A stretch of 64,000 nucleotides of DNA from Pseudomonas sp. 5P_3.1_Bac2 (GTDB taxonomy: Bacteria > Pseudomonadota > Gammaproteobacteria > Pseudomonadales > Pseudomonadaceae). Location: assembly GCF_025465995.1 (NCBI RefSeq), contig NZ_JANLNY010000004.1, forward strand, positions 248,001 through 312,000, written 5' to 3'. Position numbers and translations under genes: made by a program. The notes beneath the pieces were generated by a model. That model did not search any database. It had not been told where the DNA came from and saw only the letters and a list, made by a program, of their open reading frames with translations. Shown piece after piece: positions 1-9,300 of the stretch. Every line of letters begins with the position of its first letter. Within the stretch, counting starts at the first letter, position 1.

Positions 1-45
1 CCACAGTTAGCTCATAGAGTTGACTGAGTTTTGAAGGGTATCTGC

Positions 46-121
46 GTCCCCTTCGTCTAGTGGCCTAGGACACCGCCCTTTCACGGCGGTAACAGGGGTT
101 CGAGTCCCCTAGGGGACGCCA
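46..121 (+). tRNA. tRNA-Glu (TTC), copy 1
   Basis: A complete 76-nt cloverleaf with encoded CCA. The anticodon TTC is at 80-82, in a 7-base loop closed by the CCGCC/GGCGG stem. The T-arm GGGGTTCGAGTCCCC is intact. The gene is identical to the copy at 297-372. It is the first of a Glu-Ala-Glu cluster; in Pseudomonas this cluster normally lies beside gltX, which would be just outside the window. Confidence 0.98.
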
Positions 122-172
122 CTATTTCCAGCCACATTGCTTCGGCAGTGTGTGTCGAGAGACGTTAAATCT

Positions 173-248
<76 letters not shown>

Positions 249-296
249 ATTCCACGACAGGCCAGCCTAGCGCTGGCCTTGTTCTTCGAAGGTTTT

Positions 297-372
297 GTCC
301 CCTTCGTCTAGTGGCCTAGGACACCGCCCTTTCACGGCGGTAACAGGGGTTCGAGTCCCCTAGGGGACGCCA
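297..372 (+). tRNA. tRNA-Glu (TTC), copy 2
   Basis: Base-for-base identical to the tRNA-Glu at 46-121, including the CCA end. The flanking sequences differ, so the duplication covers little more than the tRNA itself. The cluster terminator follows within 25 bases. Confidence 0.98.
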
Positions 373-396
373 TTTTTACCTGCTTTGCAGGCTCTG

Positions 397-430
397 AAGG
401 GTCATTCATCTTGAATGACCCTTTTGTTTT
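397..430 (+). terminator. Rho-independent terminator of the Glu-Ala-Glu tRNA operon
   Basis: A perfect 12-bp stem (397-408 with 412-423) has a 3-base loop TCT and is followed by TTGTTTTT. It ends the tRNA operon and separates it from the TetR gene. Confidence 0.9.
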
Positions 431-483
431 TCTACCACCTGAAAAATCACCTGGCGCCGGCTGCCTGAATTTAGCCTTTGCGG

Positions 484-509
484 AAAAATATTATGTATGT
501 AATATTTTT
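484..509. promoter_or_regulatory. Palindromic operator upstream of the TetR gene
   Basis: A perfect 10-bp inverted repeat: AAAAATATTA at 484-493 and TAATATTTTT at 500-509, around a 6-bp centre (TGTATG). It sits 20 bases before the TetR-family start codon. An AT-rich palindrome in this position is typical of autoregulated TetR genes; that this regulator binds it is inferred. Confidence 0.6.
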
Positions 510-529
510 CAACGCTGATGGAGGTGACT

Positions 530-1069
530 ATGGGCGTTAAGAAAGCACAAACCCGTGAACGCATTCTCGATGCAGCGGCCGCCGCTTTACTGCAGCGTGG
601 GCCGAGCAAGCCCAGCGTCGGTGAGGTGATGGGCGCCGCCGGGCTGACGGTGGGCGGCTTCTACGCCCATTTCGACAACAAGGACGCGCTGATGCTGGAG
701 GTCTTCCAGCAAATGCTCAGGCAGAGGCGCGAGCGTATCGCTGAGGTCGATCCCCAGCTGTCCGGTGAAGAGCGTCGCACCCTGGTGGCGGCGTTCTATT
801 TGTCCCGCAAGCACCGTGACAGCCGCGATGAGGGCTGCCCCATACCGAGTGCCACGGCAGATTTGGCTGAGCTGCCGGACTCCTTCCGGCAGGTGTTGGC
901 TGAGCATCTTGAGTTGATGAGCGCGCAGTTGGCGGCCAGGCCTGAAGAGGCCGATGTGGCCTTGGCCGACATTGCCTTGATGGTGGGTGGTCTGGCCTTG
1001 GCCCGCGCTTTGGGGCCGGGGGCGTTATCCGATCGGTTACTACGTGCCGCGAAGGCAGCCGTGCGCTGA
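530..1069 (+). CDS. TetR/AcrR family transcriptional regulator
   Basis: A 179-residue DNA-binding repressor. The N-terminal helix-turn-helix spans about residues 8-55, with the family signature GLTVGGFYAHFDNKDALM. The rest is the helical ligand-binding domain, whose ligand cannot be read from sequence. I chose the ATG at 530 because a strong GGAGGTGA Shine-Dalgarno lies 2-4 bases before it; the ATG at 518 would overlap that site. A 10-bp palindrome lies 20 bases upstream of the start. The alpha/beta hydrolase gene begins 10 bases after the stop, so the two probably form an operon and the hydrolase is a likely target through autoregulation. Confidence 0.9.
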   Translation: MGVKKAQTRERILDAAAAALLQRGPSKPSVGEVMGAAGLTVGGFYAHFDNKDALMLEVFQQMLRQRRERIAEVDPQLSGEERRTLVAAFYLSRKHRDSRDEGCPIPSATADLAELPDSFRQVLAEHLELMSAQLAARPEEADVALADIALMVGGLALARALGPGALSDRLLRAAKAAVR

Positions 1070-1079
1070 GGGCTTAGAG

Positions 1080-1922
1080 ATGCGTGTGGGACATTGGTTA
1101 CGTCGCTTGAACAGCGCCGCCGGCTGGTTGGCTCCGCATACCGCCGCTGAGGTTTGGCGCCGGCAGTTTATGACGCCGCGGCGCTTGCCACCGCGTGCCT
1201 GGGAGTTGCCTGTACTCGAGCAGGGCCAGCGGATCACCCTGCGTTTTGGTCTCTCGGCCTTGCGTTGGGGGTACGGGCCGACGGTGCTGCTGGTGCATGG
1301 CTGGGAGGGCCGTCCCAGCCAGTTCGCTGCGCTGATCCAAGCCTTGGTTGACGGCGGCTATAGTGCAGTGGCGATTGATGGGCCTGGCCACGGCCAATCG
1401 CCGGGCAGTGAGGCTAACCTGATGATTTTTGCCAATGCCTTGCTTGAGGCGGCCAGCGACTTGCCGCCGCTGAAGGCGGTGATTGGCCATTCCATGGGCG
1501 GCGGCAGTGCGCTATTGGCCACCCAGCTGGGCTTGCGCGCCGAAGCCTTGGTGACCATTGCCGCGCCCAGTCGCATTGCCCCTCTGCTCAATGGCTTTAG
1601 CCGCTATCTGGGCATGCCGCGCCAAGCCCGGGCGTACTTTATGCAGCAGGTCGAAGCCCATGTCGGGCTGCCCGTGGCGGCCATTGACAGTGCTCGTTAT
1701 CAGTTGCCCATGCCGGGCTTGGTGGTGCATGCCGTGGATGATCGCCTCGTGCCTTATGCCCAGGCGCAGGCCCTGCACCAGAACTGGCCGGCCAGCCGGC
1801 TGTTGACCCTGACCGCTGGTGGGCATCAGCGAGTGTTGGCTGATCCGCAGGTGCTGGCGACGGTGCTGGAGTTCCTCGGCAGCTTGCAGGCGCCGCAGCG
1901 GGCTGGACGACGCCAGTCTTAG
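1080..1922 (+). CDS. Alpha/beta hydrolase family protein
   Basis: A 280-residue serine hydrolase, probably an esterase or lipase-like enzyme of unknown substrate. The oxyanion-hole motif is HGWEG at about 73-77. The nucleophile elbow is GHSMGG with Ser138. The acid is probably Asp220 or Asp221 (AVDDRLVP) and the base His249 (GGHQRVL), so the catalytic triad looks complete. The start at 1080 (MRVGHWL) places the gene 10 bases behind the TetR stop; a longer reading frame from 987 would overlap that gene by more than 80 bases. No signal peptide is evident. The stop codon overlaps by 4 bases the stop of the convergent diguanylate cyclase gene. Confidence 0.88.
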   Translation: MRVGHWLRRLNSAAGWLAPHTAAEVWRRQFMTPRRLPPRAWELPVLEQGQRITLRFGLSALRWGYGPTVLLVHGWEGRPSQFAALIQALVDGGYSAVAIDGPGHGQSPGSEANLMIFANALLEAASDLPPLKAVIGHSMGGGSALLATQLGLRAEALVTIAAPSRIAPLLNGFSRYLGMPRQARAYFMQQVEAHVGLPVAAIDSARYQLPMPGLVVHAVDDRLVPYAQAQALHQNWPASRLLTLTAGGHQRVLADPQVLATVLEFLGSLQAPQRAGRRQS

Positions 1923-3787
1923 GAGGCGGCGAAGTATTTGCTGTGGAAGCTGACCACGCAGTTGCGGCCCTCTTCTTTGGCGCGGTAGAGGGCCTGATCG
2001 GCGCGGCGCAGCATCAGCTCGCGATTGATCCCCGGTTCTGGCTCAGGCTGCAGGGCATAGACGCCAATGCTGAGGGTCAGCGGGATGCTCAGGTCTTGGT
2101 GCTGGCAGGGGTTGTTCGCCAGATCGAGGCGCAGCTGTTCGGCCAACTCGACAGCCCCCGTAGGGTCGGTGTCGCACAGCACGGCAACAAATTCTTCGCC
2201 GCCAAAGCGCACCAGCAAATCGTTACTGCGCAGGCGATGTTGCAGGCGCTGGGCGGCGTGGCGCAGGCAAACGTCACCTAAGAGATGGCCGTATTGATCG
2301 TTGATGGCTTTGAAGTGGTCGATGTCCATCATCAAAATCGCCATCGATTGATGGCTGCGCTTGGCTTGGGAGATCAAGCGATCCAGCTCGTCGTTGAGCA
2401 CTTGGCGGTTGAAGATACCAGTCAGGCTGTCGCGGCGATTGAGTTCCGCCAGGCGCTGGTTAGCCGTGCTGAGCTCATGCAGGGCGTATTGCAGCGAGGC
2501 GGTGCGCTCTTGCACCCGCGACTCCAACCCTTCCGAGATATCGCGTTGCAGCTGCAGGCTTTTGGCTTGTTCCAGGCGCAGTTGGTATTCCTTGGCGTAG
2601 AGCTTGGACTGGCTGATTTGCCGCTCCCGCTGGGTCTGGCGAATACGCGCGGCGAGCACGATGGAGAAGATCACCAACTCCACTAGGCTGCCGACCTGCT
2701 GGGCATGCAAGGTGATTTGCGAGTAAGCCAGCAAGCCGGTGCCGCTGAGCACGCTAAACAAGCTGGCGATGACCAGGGTTGACCAGCCCAGGGCGAACAG
2801 CTTGGCCGGAGCGTAGCCGTCGCGCCAGCGCAGCAGGGTAGTGATGCAGCCGTAGCCGGCGCTGGCGAAAAGTAAGATAAAGCTGCCGAACAGGGCGATG
2901 CGATAGGGGCCCCAGAGAGCCAAGCCAATCACCGCCAGGCAGCAGAGCAACAGGCTGCGCGTTATGTAGGTGTAGGCGCGGTGGCGGCCGTTCAGCTCAA
3001 GCAAGGCATGGGTGAACAGCACCGCAAAGAAGTTAGCCGCTGCCGAACTGAGTGGAAAGCTCAGTTGCTGCCAGTTCGGTGAGTTCGGCCACAGCCACTG
3101 CAGGGCAAAGCCCAGCTGGATAAATTGGTAGAGGCTGAAGCAGCCGGTAAACAGGCAGTACCACAGGTAGGCGCGATCTTTGGTGATCAGGAATATCGAC
3201 AGGTTGTACACCAGCATGGCCAGCAGGGCGCCAAAGAACAGGCCTTGGCCGAGCAGTGCCAGTTGCTCGTAACGTTCAAACTGCTTGGCGCTCATCAAGC
3301 TGGCGCCAAGGTTGGCTGAGCCTGCGCTCTGCATGCGCAGCCATAAGTCGCGTTCCTCGCCAGCTTTAAGTTGCAGCGGCAAGATCAGTTGGCGATGTTC
3401 GATCCAGCGCTGGGCAAAGGGTCGCTGATCGCCGCCTTGGAACACTCGGTCGCCGTCCAAGCCATAGACGTCGAGGTAATCCAGCAGGGGGTTGCCAATC
3501 AGCAAGCGCCAGTCGAGCGGCTGGGTGCTGGGGTTGCTGACGCTAAAGTGCAGCCAATATACGGCGCCGTTGTAGCCAAAGCTGGCATCGCGGCGGCCCA
3601 CGGTGTGCCAGGCCGAGGCGGGTAACTGTTTGACTTGGTTGATGTCCGCCTGGCCGTCCGGGTCTTGCCAGACTTGCATTAAAGGCGCGGGAAGCAGCGC
3701 GCTGGGACTTTCTATCAGGGGCAGACTAGCGGCCTGACACAGGGCAGGCAGAAAGAGGAGTAGCAGTGCGCGCAGCAATGCGGTCAA
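1919..3787 (-). CDS. Membrane diguanylate cyclase with 7TMR-DISM sensor
   Basis: A 622-residue protein predicted to make cyclic-di-GMP in response to an extracytoplasmic signal. A signal peptide (about 1-19, leucine-rich) precedes a periplasmic 7TMR-DISM extracellular domain (about 35-165), a seven-helix membrane domain (about 185-385), a coiled-coil linker and a C-terminal GGDEF domain. The active-site motif GGEEF is intact at 529-533. An RxxD inhibitory site (RSND, 520-523) lies exactly five residues before it, so product inhibition is expected. The start codon is TTG; an in-frame stop four codons upstream excludes a longer form. It is convergent with the hydrolase gene. Confidence 0.93.
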   Translation of the reverse strand: MTALLRALLLLFLPALCQAASLPLIESPSALLPAPLMQVWQDPDGQADINQVKQLPASAWHTVGRRDASFGYNGAVYWLHFSVSNPSTQPLDWRLLIGNPLLDYLDVYGLDGDRVFQGGDQRPFAQRWIEHRQLILPLQLKAGEERDLWLRMQSAGSANLGASLMSAKQFERYEQLALLGQGLFFGALLAMLVYNLSIFLITKDRAYLWYCLFTGCFSLYQFIQLGFALQWLWPNSPNWQQLSFPLSSAAANFFAVLFTHALLELNGRHRAYTYITRSLLLCCLAVIGLALWGPYRIALFGSFILLFASAGYGCITTLLRWRDGYAPAKLFALGWSTLVIASLFSVLSGTGLLAYSQITLHAQQVGSLVELVIFSIVLAARIRQTQRERQISQSKLYAKEYQLRLEQAKSLQLQRDISEGLESRVQERTASLQYALHELSTANQRLAELNRRDSLTGIFNRQVLNDELDRLISQAKRSHQSMAILMMDIDHFKAINDQYGHLLGDVCLRHAAQRLQHRLRSNDLLVRFGGEEFVAVLCDTDPTGAVELAEQLRLDLANNPCQHQDLSIPLTLSIGVYALQPEPEPGINRELMLRRADQALYRAKEEGRNCVVSFHSKYFAAS

Positions 3788-3898
3788 AGCGGCTTACTCG
3801 GGGGCATACATTCAGCCATTGGAAGGGTGGCAAATGGCCTTAGGCGTGTCCCGAGCATAGCAGCGCACTATTCGGGATCCAAAACCTGTCTGACAGTT

Positions 3899-4121
3899 TT
3901 GCTCATAGCTTTGAACCGCGTCATATTTACCGGTCTTTGCTACTTGGCGCGTGTTCTGCGCCTGTGCTTAGGCTGGAATACTGGCGCGCGGCAGGGGGAA
4001 CGGACTAGGTTCAGGAGCCCGCTGCTGTGGTACAAACCGCACGGACTTCCTCGACTGGCTTACCCAGCCAGCGCTGGAGCCGTCGCTCTGTACTGGCGCA
4101 GCTGGCGGTTTGTGGTTTTTT
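3899..4121 (+). ncRNA. Candidate structured RNA in the gap between the cyclase and thioesterase genes
   Basis: The gap 3788-4281 has no convincing gene. On the plus strand, TTGCTC at 3899-3904 and CATATT at 3922-3927 (17-base spacer) make a plausible sigma-70 promoter. Further on, ACAAACCGC at 4032-4040 is perfectly complementary to GCGGTTTGT at 4105-4113, which runs into GGTTTTTTGT. A nested 6-bp hairpin (4055-4060 with 4066-4071, loop TACCC) lies between the arms. This would give an RNA of about 185 nt ending in a long terminator-like stem, with several GGA triplets in it. It matches no RNA family I recognise and could instead be a 5' leader of the thioesterase gene. Confidence 0.3.
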
Positions 4122-4281
4122 GTCCGACGGGTGGCGCCCTAGTGGATAAGATACTGTAATTGTCCGCTCGTCCTAATGGCGTGGGCAGTGGCAGCCGTGT
4201 GACTGCGCACTGGCGCTTGCATCAAATTAGCCAACTGGCAGCCCATCTATGGAAGCTGGTCAGAAGTTTGGAGATACCTGC

Positions 4282-4722
4282 ATGAACTGGGACTTGCCCA
4301 ACCCCTTTGTGATCGACCTTGAGGTCTTGCCTGAAGATATCGATGGCTTGGGGCACGCCAACAACGCGGTGTATGTGACGTGGCTGGAGCGCTGCGCCTG
4401 GCAGCACTCGGCCTTTCTTGGCTTGGATATCGACCGCTACCACCAGTTGGATCGGGCCATGGCCGTGCTGCGCCATGAGATCGACTACCTCGCCAGCGCC
4501 TATTTAGGCCAGCGCCTGCAAGTGGCGACCTGGATTGTGCAGTCCGACCAGCGACTGAAGATGGATCGTTGCTTTCAACTGGTACGCCCAGAAGATGGCG
4601 TAACCCTGCTGCGCGCACGCACCACCTTCGTCTGCATTGAGCTTTCCAGTGGCCGGCCCAAACGCATGCCGCCGGAGTTTATCGAGGGCTATGGCGTGGC
4701 CTTGCTGGCGCCGACCGCTTAG
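4282..4722 (+). CDS. Acyl-CoA thioesterase, hotdog fold (4HBT, YbgC-like)
   Basis: A 146-residue single-domain hotdog protein, predicted to hydrolyse an acyl-CoA or acyl-ACP thioester. The active-site loop reads DIDGLGHANNAVYVTWLE (about 19-36), the usual pattern of the 4-hydroxybenzoyl-CoA thioesterase family with the general-region Asp and the His-x-Asn-Asn motif. The ATG at 4282 is chosen because GGAG lies 8 bases before it; an in-frame ATG at 4249 lacks a site. The substrate is not predictable. dusC follows 80 bases downstream in the same direction. Confidence 0.85.
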   Translation: MNWDLPNPFVIDLEVLPEDIDGLGHANNAVYVTWLERCAWQHSAFLGLDIDRYHQLDRAMAVLRHEIDYLASAYLGQRLQVATWIVQSDQRLKMDRCFQLVRPEDGVTLLRARTTFVCIELSSGRPKRMPPEFIEGYGVALLAPTA

Positions 4723-4802
4723 CCAGGGAGCGAGACATCTGGTGGTTTATGCCTCGGGCCGCGCCGCGTACACTGCGCGGCGTTTTTCCAATGAGCTGAC
4801 TT

Positions 4803-5774
4803 ATGCAAATCGCCCTGGCCCCGATGGAGGGGTTGGTCGACGAAATCCTGCGCGATGTGCTGACCCAGGTCGGCGGCATTGACTGGTGCGTGACCGAATT
4901 TATCCGCGTGACCGAGCGGGTTCTGCCCACCAGTAGCTATCGAAAAATGGCCCCGGAGTTGTTCAGCGGCGCGCAAACAGCGGCGGGTACCCCGCTGCGC
5001 GTGCAGTTTTTGGGTTCAGACCCGGCTTGCTTGGCGGATAACGCCGCCTTCGCCTGCACCTTGGGCGCCCCGGTGATCGACCTGAACTTCGGTTGCCCGG
5101 CCAAGACCGTGAATAAGTCCCGCGGCGGCGCCATTTTGCTCAAGGAGCCGGAACTGCTCCACGCCATCGTGCGTGAGGTGCGCCGTAGCGTGCCCGTGCA
5201 TATCCCGGTTACGGCGAAAATGCGCCTGGGTTTTGAGCATAAAGATTACGCCATTGAATGCGCCCAAGCCCTGGCTGACGGCGGCGCCGCGCACTTGGTG
5301 GTGCATGCGCGGACCAAGCTCGAAGGCTATAAGCCGCCGGCGCACTGGGAATGGGTGGCCAAGGTGCAGGAGGCCGTGCAGGTGCCGGTATTCGCCAATG
5401 GCGAGGTGTGGAACCTCGAGGATTGGCGGCGCTGCCGGGAAATCAGCGGCGTCGAGGACATCATGCTCGGACGCGGTCTGGTCGCCCGTCCTGACCTGGC
5501 CCGCCAGATTGTCGCCGCACGGGCCGGGCAGACGCTTGAGGCCATGAGCTGGCAAGAGCTGCAACCCTTGCTCGCGGATTTCTGGTTACAGGCGCGGCGC
5601 AAACTGTCGCCGCGTTATGCCCCAGGCCGCCTGAAGCAGTGGCTCGCCATGCTGACCCGTACTTACCCGCAGGCCACCGAGCTGTTTAATGTGCTGCGTC
5701 GGGAAAGCGACTGCCTGCGTATCGATCAACTGCTGGGTGTGCATTTCACGCCATTGGCAGCGGCGGCGGGGTGA
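4803..5774 (+). CDS. dusC: tRNA-dihydrouridine(16) synthase DusC
   Basis: A 323-residue flavin enzyme that reduces a uridine in the tRNA D-loop to dihydrouridine. The N-terminal FMN barrel begins [16 protein letters not shown]. The catalytic-region motif is [17 protein letters not shown] with Cys98. FMN-binding motifs include KMRLGFE and ANGEVW. The [19 protein letters not shown] segment and overall length fit the DusC subfamily better than DusA or DusB. The gene lies 80 bases behind the thioesterase gene and just upstream of the heat-shock gene, which has its own promoter. Confidence 0.93.
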   Translation: MQIALAPMEGLVDEILRDVLTQVGGIDWCVTEFIRVTERVLPTSSYRKMAPELFSGAQTAAGTPLRVQFLGSDPACLADNAAFACTLGAPVIDLNFGCPAKTVNKSRGGAILLKEPELLHAIVREVRRSVPVHIPVTAKMRLGFEHKDYAIECAQALADGGAAHLVVHARTKLEGYKPPAHWEWVAKVQEAVQVPVFANGEVWNLEDWRRCREISGVEDIMLGRGLVARPDLARQIVAARAGQTLEAMSWQELQPLLADFWLQARRKLSPRYAPGRLKQWLAMLTRTYPQATELFNVLRRESDCLRIDQLLGVHFTPLAAAAG

Positions 5775-5797
5775 ATGTAAGAAAATTTTACTGAGGG

Positions 5798-5824
5798 TTG
5801 AAATCTGTTTGCTCGGCCACATTT
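5798..5824 (+). promoter_or_regulatory. Sigma-32-type heat-shock promoter of the small heat-shock gene
   Basis: TTGAAA at 5798-5803 and CCACATTT at 5817-5824 are separated by 13 bases. Compared with the RpoH consensus (CTTGAAA, spacer of 11-16, CCCCATNT), only one base of the -10 differs. Its place directly before a small heat-shock protein gene supports it. Transcription would start near 5831, giving a leader of about 58 nt. Confidence 0.75.
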
Positions 5825-5830
5825 TTAGTC

Positions 5831-5889
5831 CTGTGGGATGCCGAAGTCGGGTCCCGCTAACTAACTCGCTGAACACCAGGAGATTGACC
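5831..5889 (+). promoter_or_regulatory. ROSE-like RNA thermosensor leader
   Basis: The predicted leader has the ROSE signature: TCGCT at 5866-5870 faces the Shine-Dalgarno AGGAG at 5878-5882 across a 7-base loop. The known ROSE pairing is U(U/C)GCU against AGGA with a G-G contact. Upstream lies a GC-rich hairpin-prone stretch (5830-5858). At low temperature the ribosome site would be masked. Only the motif is seen; folding was not computed. Confidence 0.55.
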
Positions 5890-6336
5890 ATGAGTACTGC
5901 ATTTTCTTTGACCCCACTGTTCCGTCATTCCGTTGGCTTTGACCGTTTTAACGATCTGTTCGAGTCGGCCATGCGCAATGAAGCAGGCAGCAGCTACCCA
6001 CCTTACAACGTGGAAAAATACGCTGACGATCAATACCGCATTGTCGTCGCCGCGGCAGGCTTCCAAGACGAAGATCTGGAGCTGCAAGTGGAGCGTGGCG
6101 TGTTGACCGTGACTGGTGGCAAACGCGACAGCAGCGCTGAGAGCGTCACCTATCTGTACCAGGGCATTGCCCAGCGCGCCTTTAAGTTGTCGTTCCGTCT
6201 GGCGGACCATATCGAAGTCAGGTCGGCCAATCTGGTCAACGGTTTGCTCAATATCGATCTGGTGCGCCTGGTCCCTGAAGAGGCTAAGGCTAAGCGTATC
6301 CCGATTGGTGCCAGCCAGCCGGCGCTGCAGCACTGA
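5890..6336 (+). CDS. ibpA: Small heat-shock protein, Hsp20/IbpA type
   Basis: A 148-residue ATP-independent holdase chaperone that binds unfolding proteins in the cytoplasm during heat stress. The N-terminus (STAFSLTPLFRHSVGFDRFNDLFE) is typical of IbpA. The alpha-crystallin domain spans about 38-125, and the C-terminal IxI motif (RIPIGA) that links oligomers is present. The ATG at 5890 follows an AGGAG site 7 bases upstream. Control appears to be double: a sigma-32-type promoter at 5798-5824 and a ROSE-like leader that hides the ribosome site. A strong bidirectional terminator follows. Confidence 0.95.
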   Translation: MSTAFSLTPLFRHSVGFDRFNDLFESAMRNEAGSSYPPYNVEKYADDQYRIVVAAAGFQDEDLELQVERGVLTVTGGKRDSSAESVTYLYQGIAQRAFKLSFRLADHIEVRSANLVNGLLNIDLVRLVPEEAKAKRIPIGASQPALQH

Positions 6337-6364
6337 GTCAGCACTCGCAGTAAGTGAGTGATGA

Positions 6365-6399
6365 GCCAAGGGCACCCGCAAGGGTGCCCTTGGCGTTTC
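6365..6399. terminator. Bidirectional terminator between ibpA and the GGDEF-EAL gene
   Basis: A perfect 13-bp stem (6365-6377 with 6382-6394) has a GCAA tetraloop and is followed by GTTTC. It lies between two convergent genes, and its right edge reaches the stop codon of the minus-strand gene. Confidence 0.85.
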
Positions 6400-9300
6400 A
6401 GGCGGGCAAAGGTTGCAGGTTGTCTTGCAGCAGTTGGCGGAACTCTGCCAGCGGCAACGGCCGGCTAAACAGATAGCCCTGATAATGATCGCAGCCTTGC
6501 TGACGCAGAAACTCCAGCTGCGCCGGCTCCTCCACACCTTCGGCAATCATGCCTAAATCCAAGCTGCGGGCCATGGCGATAATGGCGCGGATGATCTCCG
6601 CATCGTTGAGGTCGACGGTGGCGTCGCGGATAAACGACTGATCGATCTTCAGCACATCCACCGGCAGGCGTTTGAGGTAGGTCAACGAGCTATAGCCGGT
6701 GCCGAAATCATCCATGGCAAAGCTCACGCCGAGGCGCTTGAGGCGGTTCATCTTGTGGATGGTGTCGTCGATGTTTTGGATGACGATGCCTTCGGTGATT
6801 TCCAGTTTCAGCATCTGCGCCGGTAGGCCGCTGCTAATCAGGATTTGCTCGACCTGCTCAACAAAGTTGCTCTGCCTGAATTCACGCGGGCTGATGTTGA
6901 CGCACAGGCTGAATTGCTCCGCTTTCAGCAGGCCTTGGTGGAGCAGCTCGGCGCAGTGGATGCAGGCTTGTCGCAGCACCCAATGGCCGACTGCGACGAT
7001 CAGCCCGCTTTCTTCCAGCAGCGGTATAAACACCGCCGGCGATTGCAGGCCCTGTTCGGGGCGGTGCCAGCGCAGCAGGGCCTCACAGCCAATGACGCGG
7101 TTATTGCTGGCGTCTACTTGGGGTTGGAAGTGCAGGGTGAACTCATCGCGCTCCATGGCGCAGCGCAGTTCATTTTGCAGGCGCAAGCGGTCGCTGACTT
7201 GCTTCTGCATGGCCTCGCGGAATAGCTCAACCGTGTTGCGTCCGCCGTCTTTGGCCCGGTACAGGGCGATGTCGGCGCGCTTGACCAAGTCATCCGGGGT
7301 GTCGCCATGGTCGGGAATCAGGGCGATGCCAATGCTCGGCGTAACCTGTAATTCATGGCCATCCACGAGCATGGGCTGGATCAGCAATTGGCGCAGCTTT
7401 TCAGCGATGCCGCGCACATCTTTCAACACGCTGTGGCGTTTGCCTTCGAGGCCGGAAATCAGAATGACGAATTCGTCGCCACCCAAGCGGGCCACGGTGT
7501 CCTCCTGGCGCACGCTGGACTGCAAGCGGGCGGTGACCTGCTTGAGCACCTCATCGCCGACCGGATGGCCGAGGGAGTCATTGATGTGCTTGAAGTGATC
7601 CAGGTCGATAAACAGCAGGGCGCCGCGCAGGCGATGGCGCTTGAGCAGGGCAATCTGCTGCGTCAGGCGATCCAGCAGCAGAGCGCGATTGGGCAGGTTG
7701 GTGAGTGAGTCGTGGTAGGCCAGGTGCTGGATTTGCGCCTGGGCGGCTTTCAGTTCGCTGACATCGCGCCCGGTCAGCAGCAGGCAAGGTGTATTGTTGA
7801 GTTCAATCGGCTCCACCGAAGCCTGCACAATCAGCACGTTGCCGTCGCGCCGACGGCCGCGCATTTCTAAGTGATAGACGCGGTTGTCCTGCTTGATCTT
7901 CTGCACCATCAGCTCGCGTTCAAGCGGGTCCATCCAGATATCCAGCTCGTGGCTGCTGCGGCCTAATACTTCCTCGGCGCTGTAGCCGGTGAGGCGGCAG
8001 AAGCCTTCGTTGACCTCCAGATAGCGCCCGCTGTCACGCTCGGTGATGGTGATGGCGTCGGGACTGGAGTGGAAGGCGATGGCGAACTTCTCCTGGCTGG
8101 CCTTGAGCTCGGCCTCGGCTTTTTGCCGCTCGCTGATGTCGCGAAAGGTGGTTAGCAGGCACAGGCCGTCTTGCAGTTGGATGGTGCGGGAGGAAATCAC
8201 GCAGGTAATCAGTTGGCCATGCTTGTCGAGGAAGTCCACCACCTCGTTATCCAGGCGTTGGTTCAGGCTGACTTTGTCGGCCAAGATTTGCCGTTGCTCC
8301 AGGCTGGCCCAGAGGTTCAGCTGCGGCATGGTCCGGCCAATCACTTCTTGCGGTTGCCAGCCAAAGGTTTGGCTGAAGCTTGAGTTGATCTCCAGTGCGA
8401 TGCCGTCCGGCAGTGAGGTCAAGGCGACGGGGTCGGGGCTGGCCTGGAACAGGCCGGAAAACTTCGCTTCAGAGGTGGCCAGGTGCTGTTCGCGCAGCAC
8501 CCGTTCGGTGATATCCAGCAGGATGCCGGCCATACGTTCGGGCTGGCCGTTGGCGTCGCGGTAGAGTTTGGCCGTGCTCTCCAGGTAGCGCACGTCTTTG
8601 CCGGCCTGGATGGTGCGGTAAGTCACCTGGTAGTGATCGTTCTGGCTTTCGCGCAGCTGTCGGTAATACAGGCGCATGGCTTGACGGTCTTCCAGGGGCA
8701 CGAAGTAGAAAAACTTCCTGAAGTCATCATGGAACGGCTCATCGGGCAAACCGTGCAAGCGTGCCGCGCGGGCGGAGCCAAACAGCATGTTGCTGGGGAT
8801 ATGCCAGTCCCAGGTGCCTAGCTCGACTGATTCCAAGGCCAGATCGAGACGCTCCTGGCTATTTTTCAGGCGTTCTTCCTGCTGGCGCTGCCGGGTGATG
8901 TCGCGCAGGGAAAGCACCAGGCAGGACCGGCCTTCGAGGATGACCTTGCCGCCAAACAGTTGGTTGTGCAGCAGCTTGCCGCTGCGGTGATAGAGCATGA
9001 CCTCCAGGCCATTGAGCTCATTTTGGGCGACGGCATCGAGCATGCGCTGGCGCTCCTGCTGCGACGCCCAAATGCCCATTTCCAGAGAAGTATGACCGAC
9101 CGTCTCGGCGCTACTCCAGCCGAATTGCTGCTCGTAGCCGTGGTTGACCTCGATAAAGCGCCCGGTCGCCAGTTCGGTGATCACCACTGCATCTGGGGTG
9201 TGTTGGAAGGCCTGGGCGAATTTCTCCTCACTGGTCAGCAGCGCCTGGCGCCGCTCTTGTTGGTGGGTGACATCGCTGACCACGCCGAGCACGCGCTGTT

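Noticed and set aside
3827-4159. 110-codon frame in the gap before the thioesterase gene
   Set aside because: There is no ribosome site and no family character. It overlaps the better candidate for a structured RNA.
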